Source: Bacillus sp. SD075 (GTDB taxonomy: Bacteria; Bacillota; Bacilli; Bacillales; DSM-1321). From it: a stretch of DNA of 64,000 nucleotides. How positions within the stretch are numbered: position 1 is the stretch's first letter; each line of letters starts with the position of its first letter. The notes under the pieces are model-generated. The model did not search any database, was not told the origin of the DNA, and was given only the letters and a program-made list of their open reading frames with translations. The DNA lies in the NCBI RefSeq assembly GCF_017355165.1, contig NZ_JADILK010000006.1:62001-126000 (forward strand), read 5' to 3'. Shown here piece after piece: positions 27,044-35,264 of this stretch. The position numbers and the translations under genes are program-made.

Positions 27044-28246
27044 TTATACTTGTTGTGATGATAAAGTCTTTGCACCATTCTTCATGTATTGTAATGTCGC
27101 TACCCCAAGAGTTTTTGCAGCGATTAATAACGAGCGTTCATCGATGTCAAACTTTGGATGATGGTGTGGATAGGCTTGTTTCCAATCAGGACTTTTTGCT
27201 CCTGTGAAAAAGAAAGTTCCTTTTACTTGTTCTAAATAATAGGAGAAGTCTTCACCAGCCATAATAGGTGGGGTTTCTTTAACAGATTCGACACCAGGTA
27301 CTGAGTGAGCCAATTTCGCTACCAATTCAGTTTCTTCCTTGTGGTTAACTGTAGTCGGATATCCTCTCGTATATTTATAGTCATAGGTTGCATCGGATAC
27401 AATACATGTTCCCTTAACGACTCTTTCAATTTCTTTTTCTATAAAATTACGAATCTCTTCTTTAAATGTTCGAACTGTACCAGTTAAAGTAGCTGTATCT
27501 GCAATAACATTGTAAGGATTTTTGGCTTCAAAAGCACAAACTGATACAACAGCAGATTCTAATGGATCTACTTTCCGGCTAACAATTTGTTGTAGATTAC
27601 CTATAAGCTGTCCTCCAATTACAATACTATCCTTTGTTTCGTGCGGGGCAGCGCCATGTCCACCTTTACCCTGAATTGTTATATCAAAACGATCAGGTGC
27701 TGCTTGGAGAGGGCCTGTCCGATAACCAATTTCTCCTAATGGCATCTGTGCCTGTAAGTGCGTTCCAAAAATCACATCAACCCCATTTAAGCAACCATCT
27801 TCTATCATAGCGATGGCTCCACCTGGTGGTAGCTCTTCAGCATGTTGATGGAGAAAAACAACTGTCCCTTCAATTTCCGACTTCATGCCATTTAGAACTT
27901 TTGCAAGGCCCAATAATGTTGCTGTATGCCCATCATGGCCACATGCATGCATGACTCCTTCATTAACTGATTTAAACGGTACGTCTGTTTGTTCATGAAT
28001 CGGAAGTGCATCAAAGTCTGCCCGTAAAGCAACCGTCGGCCCGGGTTTATCTCCTACCAGATAAGCTAAAACCCCATTTCCTCCCACACTTTTGCGTACT
28101 TTGTGCCCAAGTTTTTCATGATAGGCCGCAATATAATTTGCTGTATTCACTTCTTCAAAAGAAAGTTCAGGATGTTGATGAAGATGGCGTCGAATATCGA
28201 CGATTTCGTTATAAATATCATCCAATCCTTTAAATAATTGATCCAT
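27044..28246 (-). CDS. M20-family amidohydrolase (aminoacylase / N-acyl amino acid hydrolase type)
   Basis: A 400-residue cytoplasmic metallopeptidase starting at ATG 28246 (AAAGGAGTGG 6-9 bases upstream). Conserved parts are RRHLHQHPELSFEE, ALRADFDALPI, the metal-binding HACGHDGHTATLLG, the catalytic HQHAEELPPGG with paired Glu, and KGGHGAAPHE at the start of the lid domain, plus MAGEDFSYYL. The family removes acyl or aryl groups from amino acids or indole-3-acetyl conjugates. It is followed by two membrane proteins that may bring in its substrate. Specificity is open. Confidence 0.88.
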   Translation of the reverse strand: MDQLFKGLDDIYNEIVDIRRHLHQHPELSFEEVNTANYIAAYHEKLGHKVRKSVGGNGVLAYLVGDKPGPTVALRADFDALPIHEQTDVPFKSVNEGVMHACGHDGHTATLLGLAKVLNGMKSEIEGTVVFLHQHAEELPPGGAIAMIEDGCLNGVDVIFGTHLQAQMPLGEIGYRTGPLQAAPDRFDITIQGKGGHGAAPHETKDSIVIGGQLIGNLQQIVSRKVDPLESAVVSVCAFEAKNPYNVIADTATLTGTVRTFKEEIRNFIEKEIERVVKGTCIVSDATYDYKYTRGYPTTVNHKEETELVAKLAHSVPGVESVKETPPIMAGEDFSYYLEQVKGTFFFTGAKSPDWKQAYPHHHPKFDIDERSLLIAAKTLGVATLQYMKNGAKTLSSQQV

Positions 28247-28630
28247 TAATTCCACTCCTTTAATATAGTAGTATTTCATTTCAAATAAATGGTTAAATAT
28301 CGATTTTAGCCCTTATCTCAGAGTATAATCATCATAATAGTACCAATAATATTTAGAAAATTCAATATACTCAATTATTAGCAACTAAACTTTTTTTCTG
28401 CTAATTACCCCCGTAACCGTTTCATCCTTCATCTAATCAGCCAGCACCAGATAAATTGAAATTATTTCCCTAAATCATTTTTTTCAATACCCTCTTCTAT
28501 TTGCTAAATCTTTTAACACGTATCTTTTCTATACAAACATCTCATTATCTTTTTTATTTATCGCCTTTATTTTTTTTCCAGATCGTTCAAAATGCTTCCT
28601 TCTCCACCTAACCTGCCCCGTCAGTTGCAT
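28247..28630. other. Intergenic region upstream of the amidohydrolase
   Basis: AT-rich, with no open frame supported by a ribosome binding site. Promoter elements for the amidohydrolase operon should lie here but none stands out. The right edge abuts the 3' end of a group II intron. Confidence 0.4.
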
Positions 28631-28712
28631 AAATAGAGTAGGGGGAAAATAAGTGTATTATTTTCCCCCCCTCTCACAACACCGTACATATGGTTCGCGT
28701 ATACGACGTTTC
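28631..28712 (-). ncRNA. Group II intron 3' end (domains V and VI)
   Basis: On the minus strand the sequence runs GTCGTATACGCGAACCATA, GTACGGTGTTGTGAGAG, then a G-rich/C-rich stem GGGGGGAAAATAA / TTATTTTCCCCC and CTACTCTAT. This is the classical layout of domain V (with its pairing arms CGTATACG...GTACGG and the GTGAGAG exit) followed by a domain VI stem and the intron 3' end. It lies directly downstream of the reverse transcriptase fragment in the expected order. Confidence 0.75.
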
Positions 28713-28725
28713 AATTTATATACTT

Positions 28726-29360
28726 TTAGATAATGTTTAAAGCAGAGGGGACTCCCCTCTGCTTTAGTCTTTTGTTTGAGATTGCTCTTTGGACGACTTT
28801 GGATACTCCTATGAATCGGTAACCTTTTCGACAGTGGGTTAATCCTTTCGCTTCTTCCTCCGGAATTCCTAGTTGAATAAGCGATTTAATTTGTTTCTTC
28901 GCTACTTTCCATTGTTTCCATATGATGTCCCTAATTCTAGAGCGAAGCTTTGTGTCTATTCGTTCCATCTTTTTTTTCATGTTTGCCACTCTGAAGTAGT
29001 TTACCCATCCAACTATTACTTGGTCCAATTTCAATATTCGGTAGTCTAGTGGAACTTTCCAATTTCGCTTTGTCAGTTGTCGAAGTTTCCTTTGAAACTT
29101 CTGTACAGAACTTGGATGAGGTTTCACTTTGTAGTTGTTGTTATTCGTGTCGTAATAATACCCAAATCCTAAGAATTTCAACTCTTTTGGACGTGAGATT
29201 CTACTCTTCTCTACGTTGATTATCTCGCCTAATTTCTCTTCTATAAATCTCACGATTGTGCTCATTACTCGGTTCGCTGCCTTTTCACTTTTCACAAAGA
29301 TAAGGGCATCATCAGCGTACCTCACGAACCTTAGTCCTCTTCTCCAGTTCCTTATCCAAT
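28726..29360 (-). pseudogene. ltrA: Group II intron reverse transcriptase/maturase, C-terminal fragment
   Basis: About 210 residues from the catalytic palm onward: FVRYADDALIFVKS (catalytic YADD), LKFLGFGYY, then the maturase X domain (KFQRKLRQLTKRNW, VGWVNYFRVANMKKK) and a C-terminal tail CRKGYRFIGVSKVVQRAI. The preceding LDKELEKR lies in another frame, so a single-base shift separates it from GLRFVRYADD. The part that should come before it is found inverted at 29388-29513. The N-terminal fingers are missing, so the intron cannot move. Confidence 0.85.
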
Positions 29361-29387
29361 ACAATAAAAGACGAAAATGTCATCTCG

Positions 29388-29513
29388 TTAATCAGAAAAT
29401 ACTTAGTCAGTGGAGTCATGGTGAATGGAAAACATGAAGACACACCTGTCGGTACGCCGCAAGGAGGCAACCTCAGTCCACTATTAAGTAATATAATGTT
29501 AAACGAACTTGAT
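29388..29513 (+). pseudogene. ltrA: Inverted internal piece of the group II intron reverse transcriptase
   Basis: On the plus strand the translation reads LIRKYLVSGVMVNGKHED, TPVGTPQGGNLSPLLSNIML and NELD. This is the conserved block that precedes LDKELEKR...YADD in bacterial group II intron reverse transcriptases, yet it faces opposite to the rest of the gene at 28726-29360. Roughly 125-150 bases have been flipped in place. Confidence 0.85.
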
Positions 29514-29657
29514 TTCCTTAGTGGTTGGTCGATGTGTACCCCCATAGAGAACTATCACCACCTAGGTAGTTGCCATGCCTGGCACACAAGAAAAAACTGC
29601 CTTTAAGGCAGCCCCGACCTTCAGCTAGCGGGTACGTTAGCGCTCAATAGCAAATGA

Positions 29658-30040
29658 ATGACAACTCGTTATTTTACTCCAGGAGGAGGGGGTGATCTAT
29701 GCTGTCACTCTACTTTGGCAACAGCTTATATAATTGCTAACTACTATGAAGATAATGTAGGGACAATTCCGTTTCAAACGATGAATGGAGAGCTTGAAAA
29801 GTATGATTTTGTTTCTTGATGCTTTTATCCAAAGGTTATCGTGAATGAAGATCCCGTTTGTGGCTCTGCACATTGCAATTTCATTCCTAATTGATCGCAA
29901 CGCCTGAGCTAAGATGAAATGATAGCAAGACAGCTTTTCGAAAGAGGTGGAATGTTATATTGTATATTAAAGGAGGCGGAGTAAAAATCAGGGGAACAGC
30001 TGTTTCATATTCAATTGCTGACCTTCAGGTTACTCACTAA
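29658..30040 (+). pseudogene. PhzF-family isomerase remnant
   Basis: Broken frames give TRYFTPGG, then DLCCHSTLATAYIIANYYED, NVGTIPFQTMNGELEKYD, a stop, and further on NEDPVCGSAHCNFIPNWSQR, ARQLFERGGMLYC, and SGEQLFHIQLLTF. The order and motifs (CGHxTLATAY, the EDPVCGSAH loop, the ending around ISG...YSIADL) are those of PhzF-family epimerase-like proteins. About half of the normal length (around 260-300 residues) is gone and frames shift, so it is not functional. Confidence 0.8.
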
Positions 30041-30155
30041 AAAGAGTAAATCAATATGACGGTTGAAGAAATAAACAAGGAATTAGGTATTACGTTACCT
30101 GAGAGTTATTCCCCTCAAAGCTATGTATGTACCAAGAAGATATCAATTTAAAAAT

Positions 30156-30188
30156 AAAAAGATGGATAACCTTTACCCATCTTTTTAT
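30156..30188 (+). terminator. Terminator-like hairpin
   Basis: AAAAGATGG and CCATCTTTTT pair with a 10-base loop and a T-tail. It follows the PhzF remnant and a 31-codon open frame beginning at 30056. Confidence 0.65.
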
Positions 30189-30852
30189 TAACCCTATGAA
30201 TTAAATCCCTTTAAAATTAATGAACTCAAAAAAGTTCTGAATCCTAAGTAATCTTAAATTACTCGATATAATAAACTATCCCTTTATTTACTGTTTTCTT
30301 CTTCAGCTATCCTTTCAATAAACTAAACACAATCTCAGGAATGAAACTACATTTGAGTTTAGTGAAGATCATGCAGTATTAGTATTTAGCCCCATTAAAA
30401 TCAAATTTCTAGCTTCGGAATTTCAATTTTTCCCGAACAGAATTGTATTTTTGATATTTTACACTAGGCAATAATATATATTCTTACGGGATATTTGTTG
30501 TTAAACATATATACAAATGTAATTCTCCACTTTAAGCCACCAGATGGTCAGCTTATTGAAATAAGGCACCACCCTTAAACACAAAACCTTATTTTGGAGG
30601 AAGCTCTACCATAAATTTTAAAATCCAGAACAAAATTCTGAGAGATATGCTTCTGTTGTTTTGTCTCTAAGTAACAGATAGAAATATTAGATTATAAACA
30701 TTTGTCTCGATAGAAATTCTCTCTAATTCCTCTTCCAATATCGGCCCAGCCGCCTACGCCAGATATTATGACAGCCACACATGCCATCCAATCCATTCTT
30801 TTCACAATAGAAAACGCTTACATTTCGAGGTTACTAGAAAACAATTGAACTC
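30189..30852. other. Gene-free stretch, nothing recognised
   Basis: AT-rich with many stops in all frames. No ribosome binding sites followed by open frames, no hairpins with T-tracts, and no similarity I can name. Confidence 0.4.
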
Positions 30853-31104
30853 TTATTCTACGATTTTGTATTGCATGGTTGTTCCTCTTAGTAGTTTCTC
30901 ATCTTCAATCATACAGGAACCTTTGTCATGTAAGTATTCAAGTGAGATCCCCTTTCTTAAAGCTGCTTGTTCCATTAATCTAATTTCATGATACATAGCA
31001 TCAGACAAGATGCCTTTTTCAATGTTCTTACTTATTTCAAAATAAAACCCAGCCAATAATTCTAACGGTAATTTATCGTAAAGGGAACTTTCTTCTTTAA
31101 CCAT
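30853..31104 (-). CDS. Hypothetical 83-residue protein
   Basis: A small soluble, acidic, mostly helical protein with AGGAGG placed 5-6 bases before ATG 31104, so it is very probably translated. It has no membrane segment or signal peptide and one Cys. Repeated short helices (LPLELLAGFYFEISKNIEKG, YHEIRLMEQAALRKGISLEY) suggest a small binding or regulatory protein. I do not recognise it. It stands alone between pseudogene debris and the zinc island. Confidence 0.65.
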   Translation of the reverse strand: MVKEESSLYDKLPLELLAGFYFEISKNIEKGILSDAMYHEIRLMEQAALRKGISLEYLHDKGSCMIEDEKLLRGTTMQYKIVE

Positions 31105-31230
31105 AAATGACCTCCTATTTAGATAATATAAAAAACTGGCATGTATTGAAAGAATTTTTAAAATTACTTAAAGAAAGCTTCCAAGGTCTTCTTGGAAATA
31201 ACCTTCAATCGTAAAAGCCATTATATCACC

Positions 31231-31390
31231 ATGATGAAAATACTTAAATACATTACTCTTATAATTGGATTTATTTTCGGGTATATTTGTTTGGTATATG
31301 ATTTATACGGTTTATCAAAATTGACAAGGGGCTTACTTCCTAGGGATAATTGTCGGTCTAGTATTCATATTCAATGAAAACAAAAAATGA
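31231..31390 (+). pseudogene. Small two-helix membrane protein with a frameshift
   Basis: The frame from ATG 31231 encodes a membrane helix (ILKYITLIIGFIFGYICLVY), then loses sense at a GGGG run near 31327. The neighbouring frame continues as GAYFLGIIVGLVFIFNENKK and stops at 31390. Joined, they give a plausible two-helix protein of about 52 residues. A further 43-codon frame with one helix (31374-31505) overlaps the end. No ribosome binding site is evident, so the unit is probably decayed. Confidence 0.4.
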
Positions 31391-31643
31391 GCCGAGTTCG
31401 ATGTATGATTTCTGGATTTGCAGTCCTTTCATCACGGTTCTTCCTGTTTTAGTGCTTGGTATAGCTATTATTATAGCAGCTATCTTTATACAATACATAA
31501 TGTAAAAGTTTTTTTTATCGAAAAAGTAAAAAACACCTCTCGATTGAATGAACGTTAATTGAAAGAATCGTTCATTTAAAAAGCCGCCCATTACGCCTTT
31601 TCAATTGAGCAGGGTCTTTTTAAGTATGGGCATTTTTCCAATA

Positions 31644-31681
31644 AAGAAAAAGCTAACTAAATAAAGGATAGCTTTTTCTTT
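31644..31681 (-). terminator. Terminator of the COG0523 gene pair
   Basis: AAAGAAAAAGCTA and TAGCTTTTTCTTT pair with an 11-13 base loop, 14 bases after the stop of the GTPase gene at 31695. Confidence 0.78.
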
Positions 31682-31694
31682 AAATATTATTCGT

Positions 31695-32627
31695 TCAATT
31701 ATTTAAATAGATATTTTCAAGGTTGTTTAATTGGGAATGAATTTTTTTTCTGTCCAGGTTTTCTCCAATAACAACTAAATGATTTGTAAAAGCAATATCT
31801 TGTGGGTAATAAGAAGGCATTCCGTATGTATATTGAAATAGATTGACTTTTCCCCTTTCTTCCACGAATCGAACAAAGCCCTTTATTCGATGAATCGTAT
31901 CAGGAAGTTTCATTAACCACTTCTCAAAATCGTTTTTTTTAATTTCATTAGTAAAGGTATAGGTTATTGCCTGGATATGTAAGTGTTGTTGAACATTCAC
32001 CTTCTCAAATTCACAAATGGAAGTGCGATTAGAATAAGGAATATCAGATAATGGTACTTGAGAAAAATTAGTCATAAAAAGAGTTGCATCTGGATTGAAA
32101 GACTTTAATTCTGTTGTAATTTGCTGTAATTCATTTTTACTTAACTGATTGGTTTTATTGATGATTAAGGTATCTCCATGTTTTACTTGCTCTTCATATA
32201 AGCGCTTCAACTGAGGACTTTGACTGTTCCTTTGTAACCATCGATATGCATCAACTGTTGAAATGATTGAGCGTATGGATATGCGGTCAGCAATGACCGG
32301 CGACAGACAGGCATCCAGGATTTCAATCGGATGGGCAACACCAGACGCCTCTATATATATTACATCTGGTTGATGCATATGGAATAAGGTTAATAAAGAG
32401 ATTTCCAAATCATCTTTCGCCGTGCAGCATATGCATCCATTCAACAATTCCTGTAGAGGAACCTTATCACCTATTATTTCTGTATCAATGGACTTCTCCC
32501 CCAATTCATTCATTAAAACGGCCACTTTTCTTCCGCTAGCTTTTTCATCTGTTAATAAATTTTGCAACAACGTAGTCTTTCCACTGCCAAGAAATCCGCT
32601 TATGATAACTACCTCTACTTGTGTCAT
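31695..32627 (-). CDS. COG0523 (CobW/YjiA-like) G3E GTPase
   Basis: A 310-residue GTPase. Walker A is GFLGSGKTT (11-19); the family metal motif is complete, CICC (Cys65, Cys67, Cys68) in NGCICCT; the guanine-specificity motif is NKTN. The C-terminal CobW_C domain covers about 220-305. These GTPases hand zinc to client enzymes or act in zinc homeostasis. This one is shorter than and diverged from the YciC-type neighbour, and lies 56 bases downstream of it on the same strand, so it is likely under the Zur box at 33893. Confidence 0.88.
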   Translation of the reverse strand: MTQVEVVIISGFLGSGKTTLLQNLLTDEKASGRKVAVLMNELGEKSIDTEIIGDKVPLQELLNGCICCTAKDDLEISLLTLFHMHQPDVIYIEASGVAHPIEILDACLSPVIADRISIRSIISTVDAYRWLQRNSQSPQLKRLYEEQVKHGDTLIINKTNQLSKNELQQITTELKSFNPDATLFMTNFSQVPLSDIPYSNRTSICEFEKVNVQQHLHIQAITYTFTNEIKKNDFEKWLMKLPDTIHRIKGFVRFVEERGKVNLFQYTYGMPSYYPQDIAFTNHLVVIGENLDRKKIHSQLNNLENIYLNN

Positions 32628-32683
32628 TTTAACTACTCCTTAAAAATTCAAGCTACTAATCGTAGGGCGTGTGTCCTTTCTTC

Positions 32684-33871
32684 TTATATATTCCAAGTGA
32701 ACGGGTCCGGAAGGTATTCCCAGTTGCTTTCTAGCTCTCTTTCCGTTAACAAACATGCATCCAATTCTTTTGTGAGTTGCCTTGTGTTGATATCTATCCC
32801 GATAAAGACTAGCTTAGTATGACGATCTCCATACTCAATATCCCATTCTTTAAGGATTTGTGTTTCATTTTTAAATATTTCCTCTTGTTGTAATTCCGGT
32901 AGAGACGCGACCCAATAAGACAATGGCTCAAGTGTCACGGATGGTCCTGCTTGTGATAAAAGCAATGCTACATTATTCCTCGTCGCACACCATGCAATCC
33001 CTTTAGCACGGACGATTTCTTTAGGCATCGAATGTATCCAATTGGAAAATTTCTCTGAATTAAAAGGCAATCTTCTTGCATAAACGAAGGATGATATTCC
33101 ATATTCTTCGGTCTCGGGTGTATGAAGGGCCGGTCCTTCATTTAATTCTTGAAGCCACCCTGCGGAGGCGCTTGCTTTATCAAAATCAAATCGGTTTGTA
33201 TCCATGATGTACTTTGGATCCACCCTGCAATTTTCTGTACGGATCAGCTTAGCATCAGGTTGTAATTTACGTAATACACTCTCTAATTGATCCAAGTTTT
33301 CATCTTCAACCATGTCACATTTATTAAGAATGAGGACATCGCAAAACTCAATTTGATCTATTAATAAATCGGCAATATTTCTATCATCACTTTCACCTAC
33401 AGCTTCCTTTCTATCCAATAAAGAATCCCCTGATTGAAAATCATGCCAAAATCGATTCGCATCAACAACTGTAACCATCGTATCCAATCGGCAATATTTA
33501 GTTAGATCGATACCCATACTTTCATCTATATATGAAAAGGTTTGTGCCACTGGTATAGGCTCGCTAATCCCCGTTGATTCTATCAGAATATAGTCGATAT
33601 CTCCTGCTTTAGCCAACTTCTCTACTTCTTGAAGTAAGTCCTCACGTAAAGTACAGCAAATGCAACCATTGGATAATTCTACAAGCCTCTCATCCACCCG
33701 AGAAACATGACCACCTTGTTTGACCAGTTCGCTATCAATATTTATTTCACTCATGTCATTTACGATAACCGCAACTTTTAAGCCTAGCCTATTTTTTAAA
33801 ATATAATTCAGTAAAGTTGTCTTACCTGCACCTAGGTATCCACTTAACACAGTCACCGGAATTTTTTTCAT
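32684..33871 (-). CDS. yciC: COG0523 zinc-starvation GTPase, YciC/ZagA-like
   Basis: A 395-residue G3E GTPase: Walker A GYLGAGKTT (11-19), complete CICC (Cys70, Cys72, Cys73), guanine motif NKCD and a long C-terminal CobW_C domain. Length and sequence match Bacillus YciC (ZagA), a Zur-repressed zinc metallochaperone. A Zur box at 33893-33913 lies 21 bases upstream of the ATG at 33871, which supports zinc control. A second, divergent COG0523 gene follows in the same unit, and a further YciC paralogue is found at 35265-36467. Confidence 0.9.
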   Translation of the reverse strand: MKKIPVTVLSGYLGAGKTTLLNYILKNRLGLKVAVIVNDMSEINIDSELVKQGGHVSRVDERLVELSNGCICCTLREDLLQEVEKLAKAGDIDYILIESTGISEPIPVAQTFSYIDESMGIDLTKYCRLDTMVTVVDANRFWHDFQSGDSLLDRKEAVGESDDRNIADLLIDQIEFCDVLILNKCDMVEDENLDQLESVLRKLQPDAKLIRTENCRVDPKYIMDTNRFDFDKASASAGWLQELNEGPALHTPETEEYGISSFVYARRLPFNSEKFSNWIHSMPKEIVRAKGIAWCATRNNVALLLSQAGPSVTLEPLSYWVASLPELQQEEIFKNETQILKEWDIEYGDRHTKLVFIGIDINTRQLTKELDACLLTERELESNWEYLPDPFTWNI

Positions 33872-33892
33872 ATTATTTCACTCACCTCATTT

Positions 33893-33913
33893 AAATAGTA
33901 ATCATTTCGATTT
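33893..33913 (-). promoter_or_regulatory. Zur box upstream of yciC
   Basis: Half-sites AAATAGTAAT and ATTTCGATTT around one C, two or three mismatches to the Bacillus Zur operator. It lies 21 bases before the yciC start. Confidence 0.75.
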
Positions 33914-33951
33914 ATACGAAATTTTTTATCATAAAGATCTAACGATTATAC

Positions 33952-34217
33952 TTACCGCTCGATGGGCTCCAGAAATGTTACGTGCTTAGGGACCATTTCA
34001 AGTTCTGCTAATGGAGCTGTCACATATAAGTTTTTTAATTGGTTCTCTTCGTATTCGGTATTTCGTTATTTAATGTATCCCGTCTGATTCTTTGGCCCAA
34101 GCCACGCTGGAACGCTTTCAAAGATACGGATTCTAAAGGGGGGGGGGCAGCTTTTAAAAAGAATGTGGCTAAAGTCGTCCCCTATATTCCGTCTCCAATA
34201 ATAATCCACTTAAACAT
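33952..34217 (-). pseudogene. FAD/NAD(P)-binding protein, N-terminal remnant
   Basis: The frame from ATG 34217 reads MFKWIIIGDGI, a stop, then GTTLATFLLKA: an interrupted Rossmann GxGxxG start. Further pieces in shifted frames are NTEYEENQLKNLYVTAPL and AELEMVPKHVTFLEPIER. Around 90 residues of a normally 300-400 residue flavoprotein remain. It is distinct from the intact flavoprotein at 40489 and lies upstream of yciC in the same orientation, so it was probably once part of the zinc-stress unit. Confidence 0.5.
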
Positions 34218-34324
34218 AGTTAATTCCTTTATAAGGATTACCTATAATTTCTTACTGTTATCATAGTGCCTGAATACTGATTATTAGAATGGTCCAACCT
34301 TCTTTTGCGCAGAAGGTTATTAGG

Positions 34325-34672
34325 TTAAGATAAGAACATGAATACTCTCTGTTTGGTTTTATCCGATTTATCGGTGTAATCAATCCATTTTATTCGTTTA
34401 CACCGTTCATCAATGGATGTATCTATTTCTAATTGTGCCTCATCCATTATTTTCTTTATTGTAGAGATAGGAAGAGAGAAGTGGTCTGCTGCCGCTTTAA
34501 ATGGAGAATTTGCAATCATTAATTGAAGAAATTGTTTTTCATCCACGGCAGTATCCTCTAATCGATATTCCATACTCTCAATATACTGGTAAACTTCTCT
34601 CTGTATATCAGGTAATTTTTTGATCGCACTTCGAAGTAAAAATTCCATTAAGATGGGATTAAATTGCTCCAT
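34325..34672 (-). CDS. Hypothetical 115-residue protein with helix-turn-helix-like segment
   Basis: A soluble, helical protein. Residues about 55-85 (SPFKAAADHFSLPISTIKKI) look like a sigma-factor or MarR-style helix-turn-helix, suggesting a small DNA-binding protein, but I do not recognise the family. GAGGTG lies 7 bases before ATG 34672. It is separated from rpsN by a strong terminator at 34701, so it is probably not co-transcribed with the ribosomal genes unless by readthrough. A 9-bp stem without T-tract follows its stop at 34296-34320. Confidence 0.65.
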   Translation of the reverse strand: MEQFNPILMEFLLRSAIKKLPDIQREVYQYIESMEYRLEDTAVDEKQFLQLMIANSPFKAAADHFSLPISTIKKIMDEAQLEIDTSIDERCKRIKWIDYTDKSDKTKQRVFMFLS

Positions 34673-34700
34673 ATTTTCACCTCTTAACTATTACTATAAA

Positions 34701-34741
34701 AACACCAACTACCAGATTTTCACATCTGGTAGTTGATGTTT
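34701..34741 (-). terminator. Terminator of the rpmG-rpsN unit
   Basis: AACATCAACTACCAGAT pairs with ATCTGGTAGTTGGTGTT across a 6-base loop and is followed on the minus strand by TTTTATAG, 9 bases after the rpsN stop. Confidence 0.85.
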
Positions 34742-34749
34742 AAATATAT

Positions 34750-35019
34750 TTACCAACTAGCTTTTTTCACACCCGGTATCTGCCCTTTGTGAGCATACTC
34801 TCTAAAAGCAATCCTAGACATTTTGAACTTTCTTAAATATCCCCTTGGCCTTCCAGTTACTTCACATCTGTTTTTAAGCCGAGTAGGCGAAGAATCTCTA
34901 GGGAGTTTTCTTAGTGCTTCAAAATCACCTTTTTCTTTTAAATCTGCACGAATGGCTGCATATTTCATCACCATTTCCTGCCTTTTTTGCTCTTTAACAA
35001 CTTTTGATTTTTTCGCCAT
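34750..35019 (-). CDS. rpsN: Zinc-independent 30S ribosomal protein S14 paralogue
   Basis: An 89-residue S14 of the longer, zinc-free type. It has no CxxC pairs; the region that carries the zinc ribbon in the short form reads [16 protein letters not shown]. The end, [16 protein letters not shown], is typical S14. In Bacillus the zinc-free paralogue (YhzA) is Zur-repressed and replaces the zinc form during starvation, freeing zinc. Here it lies 80 bases after rpmG and behind the Zur-boxed COG0523 gene, so it is expected to follow that control. Confidence 0.95.
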   Translation of the reverse strand: MAKKSKVVKEQKRQEMVMKYAAIRADLKEKGDFEALRKLPRDSSPTRLKNRCEVTGRPRGYLRKFKMSRIAFREYAHKGQIPGVKKASW

Positions 35020-35099
35020 ATTAATTCTCCTTTTTACAAATCGGAAGGATTACGTTTTATCATACGTATTCTTTCATATTGATTTTAAGTTCTTAATGC

Positions 35100-35249
35100 C
35101 TATTTGGTTTCCCTGTGTAATGTACGTCTTTTCAATCGTGGACAGTATTTCATTAGTTCAATCCGATCTGGATTATTTCGTTTATTCTTTGTCGTAATAT
35201 AATTGCGATCTCCAGTTTCCGTACATGCTAACGTAATATTAATTCTCAT
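35100..35249 (-). CDS. rpmG: Zinc-independent 50S ribosomal protein L33 paralogue
   Basis: A 49-residue L33. GGAGGG lies 6 bases before ATG 35249. The zinc form has two CxxC pairs; here they read CTET (Cys9) and CPRL (Cys36), so the second Cys of each pair is lost and zinc cannot be held by four cysteines. The rest ([26 protein letters not shown]) is standard L33. It lies 15 bases after the COG0523 gene stop and upstream of rpsN, forming a three-gene zinc-sparing unit. Confidence 0.93.
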   Translation of the reverse strand: MRINITLACTETGDRNYITTKNKRNNPDRIELMKYCPRLKRRTLHRETK

Positions 35250-35264
35250 CTTTTTCCCTCCACA

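Noticed and set aside
30056..30151. 31-codon frame MTVEEINKELGITLPE, like the end of a CorC/HlyC domain
   Set aside because: Too short and without a ribosome binding site; the similarity is weak. Probably debris after the PhzF remnant.
34039..34266. 75-codon plus-strand open frame
   Set aside because: It is antisense to the flavoprotein remnant at 33952-34217, whose Rossmann start is clear on the minus strand.
34296..34320. AACCTTCT/AGAAGGTT hairpin after the 115-residue protein gene
   Set aside because: It lacks a T-tract on the minus strand, so it was not called as a terminator.
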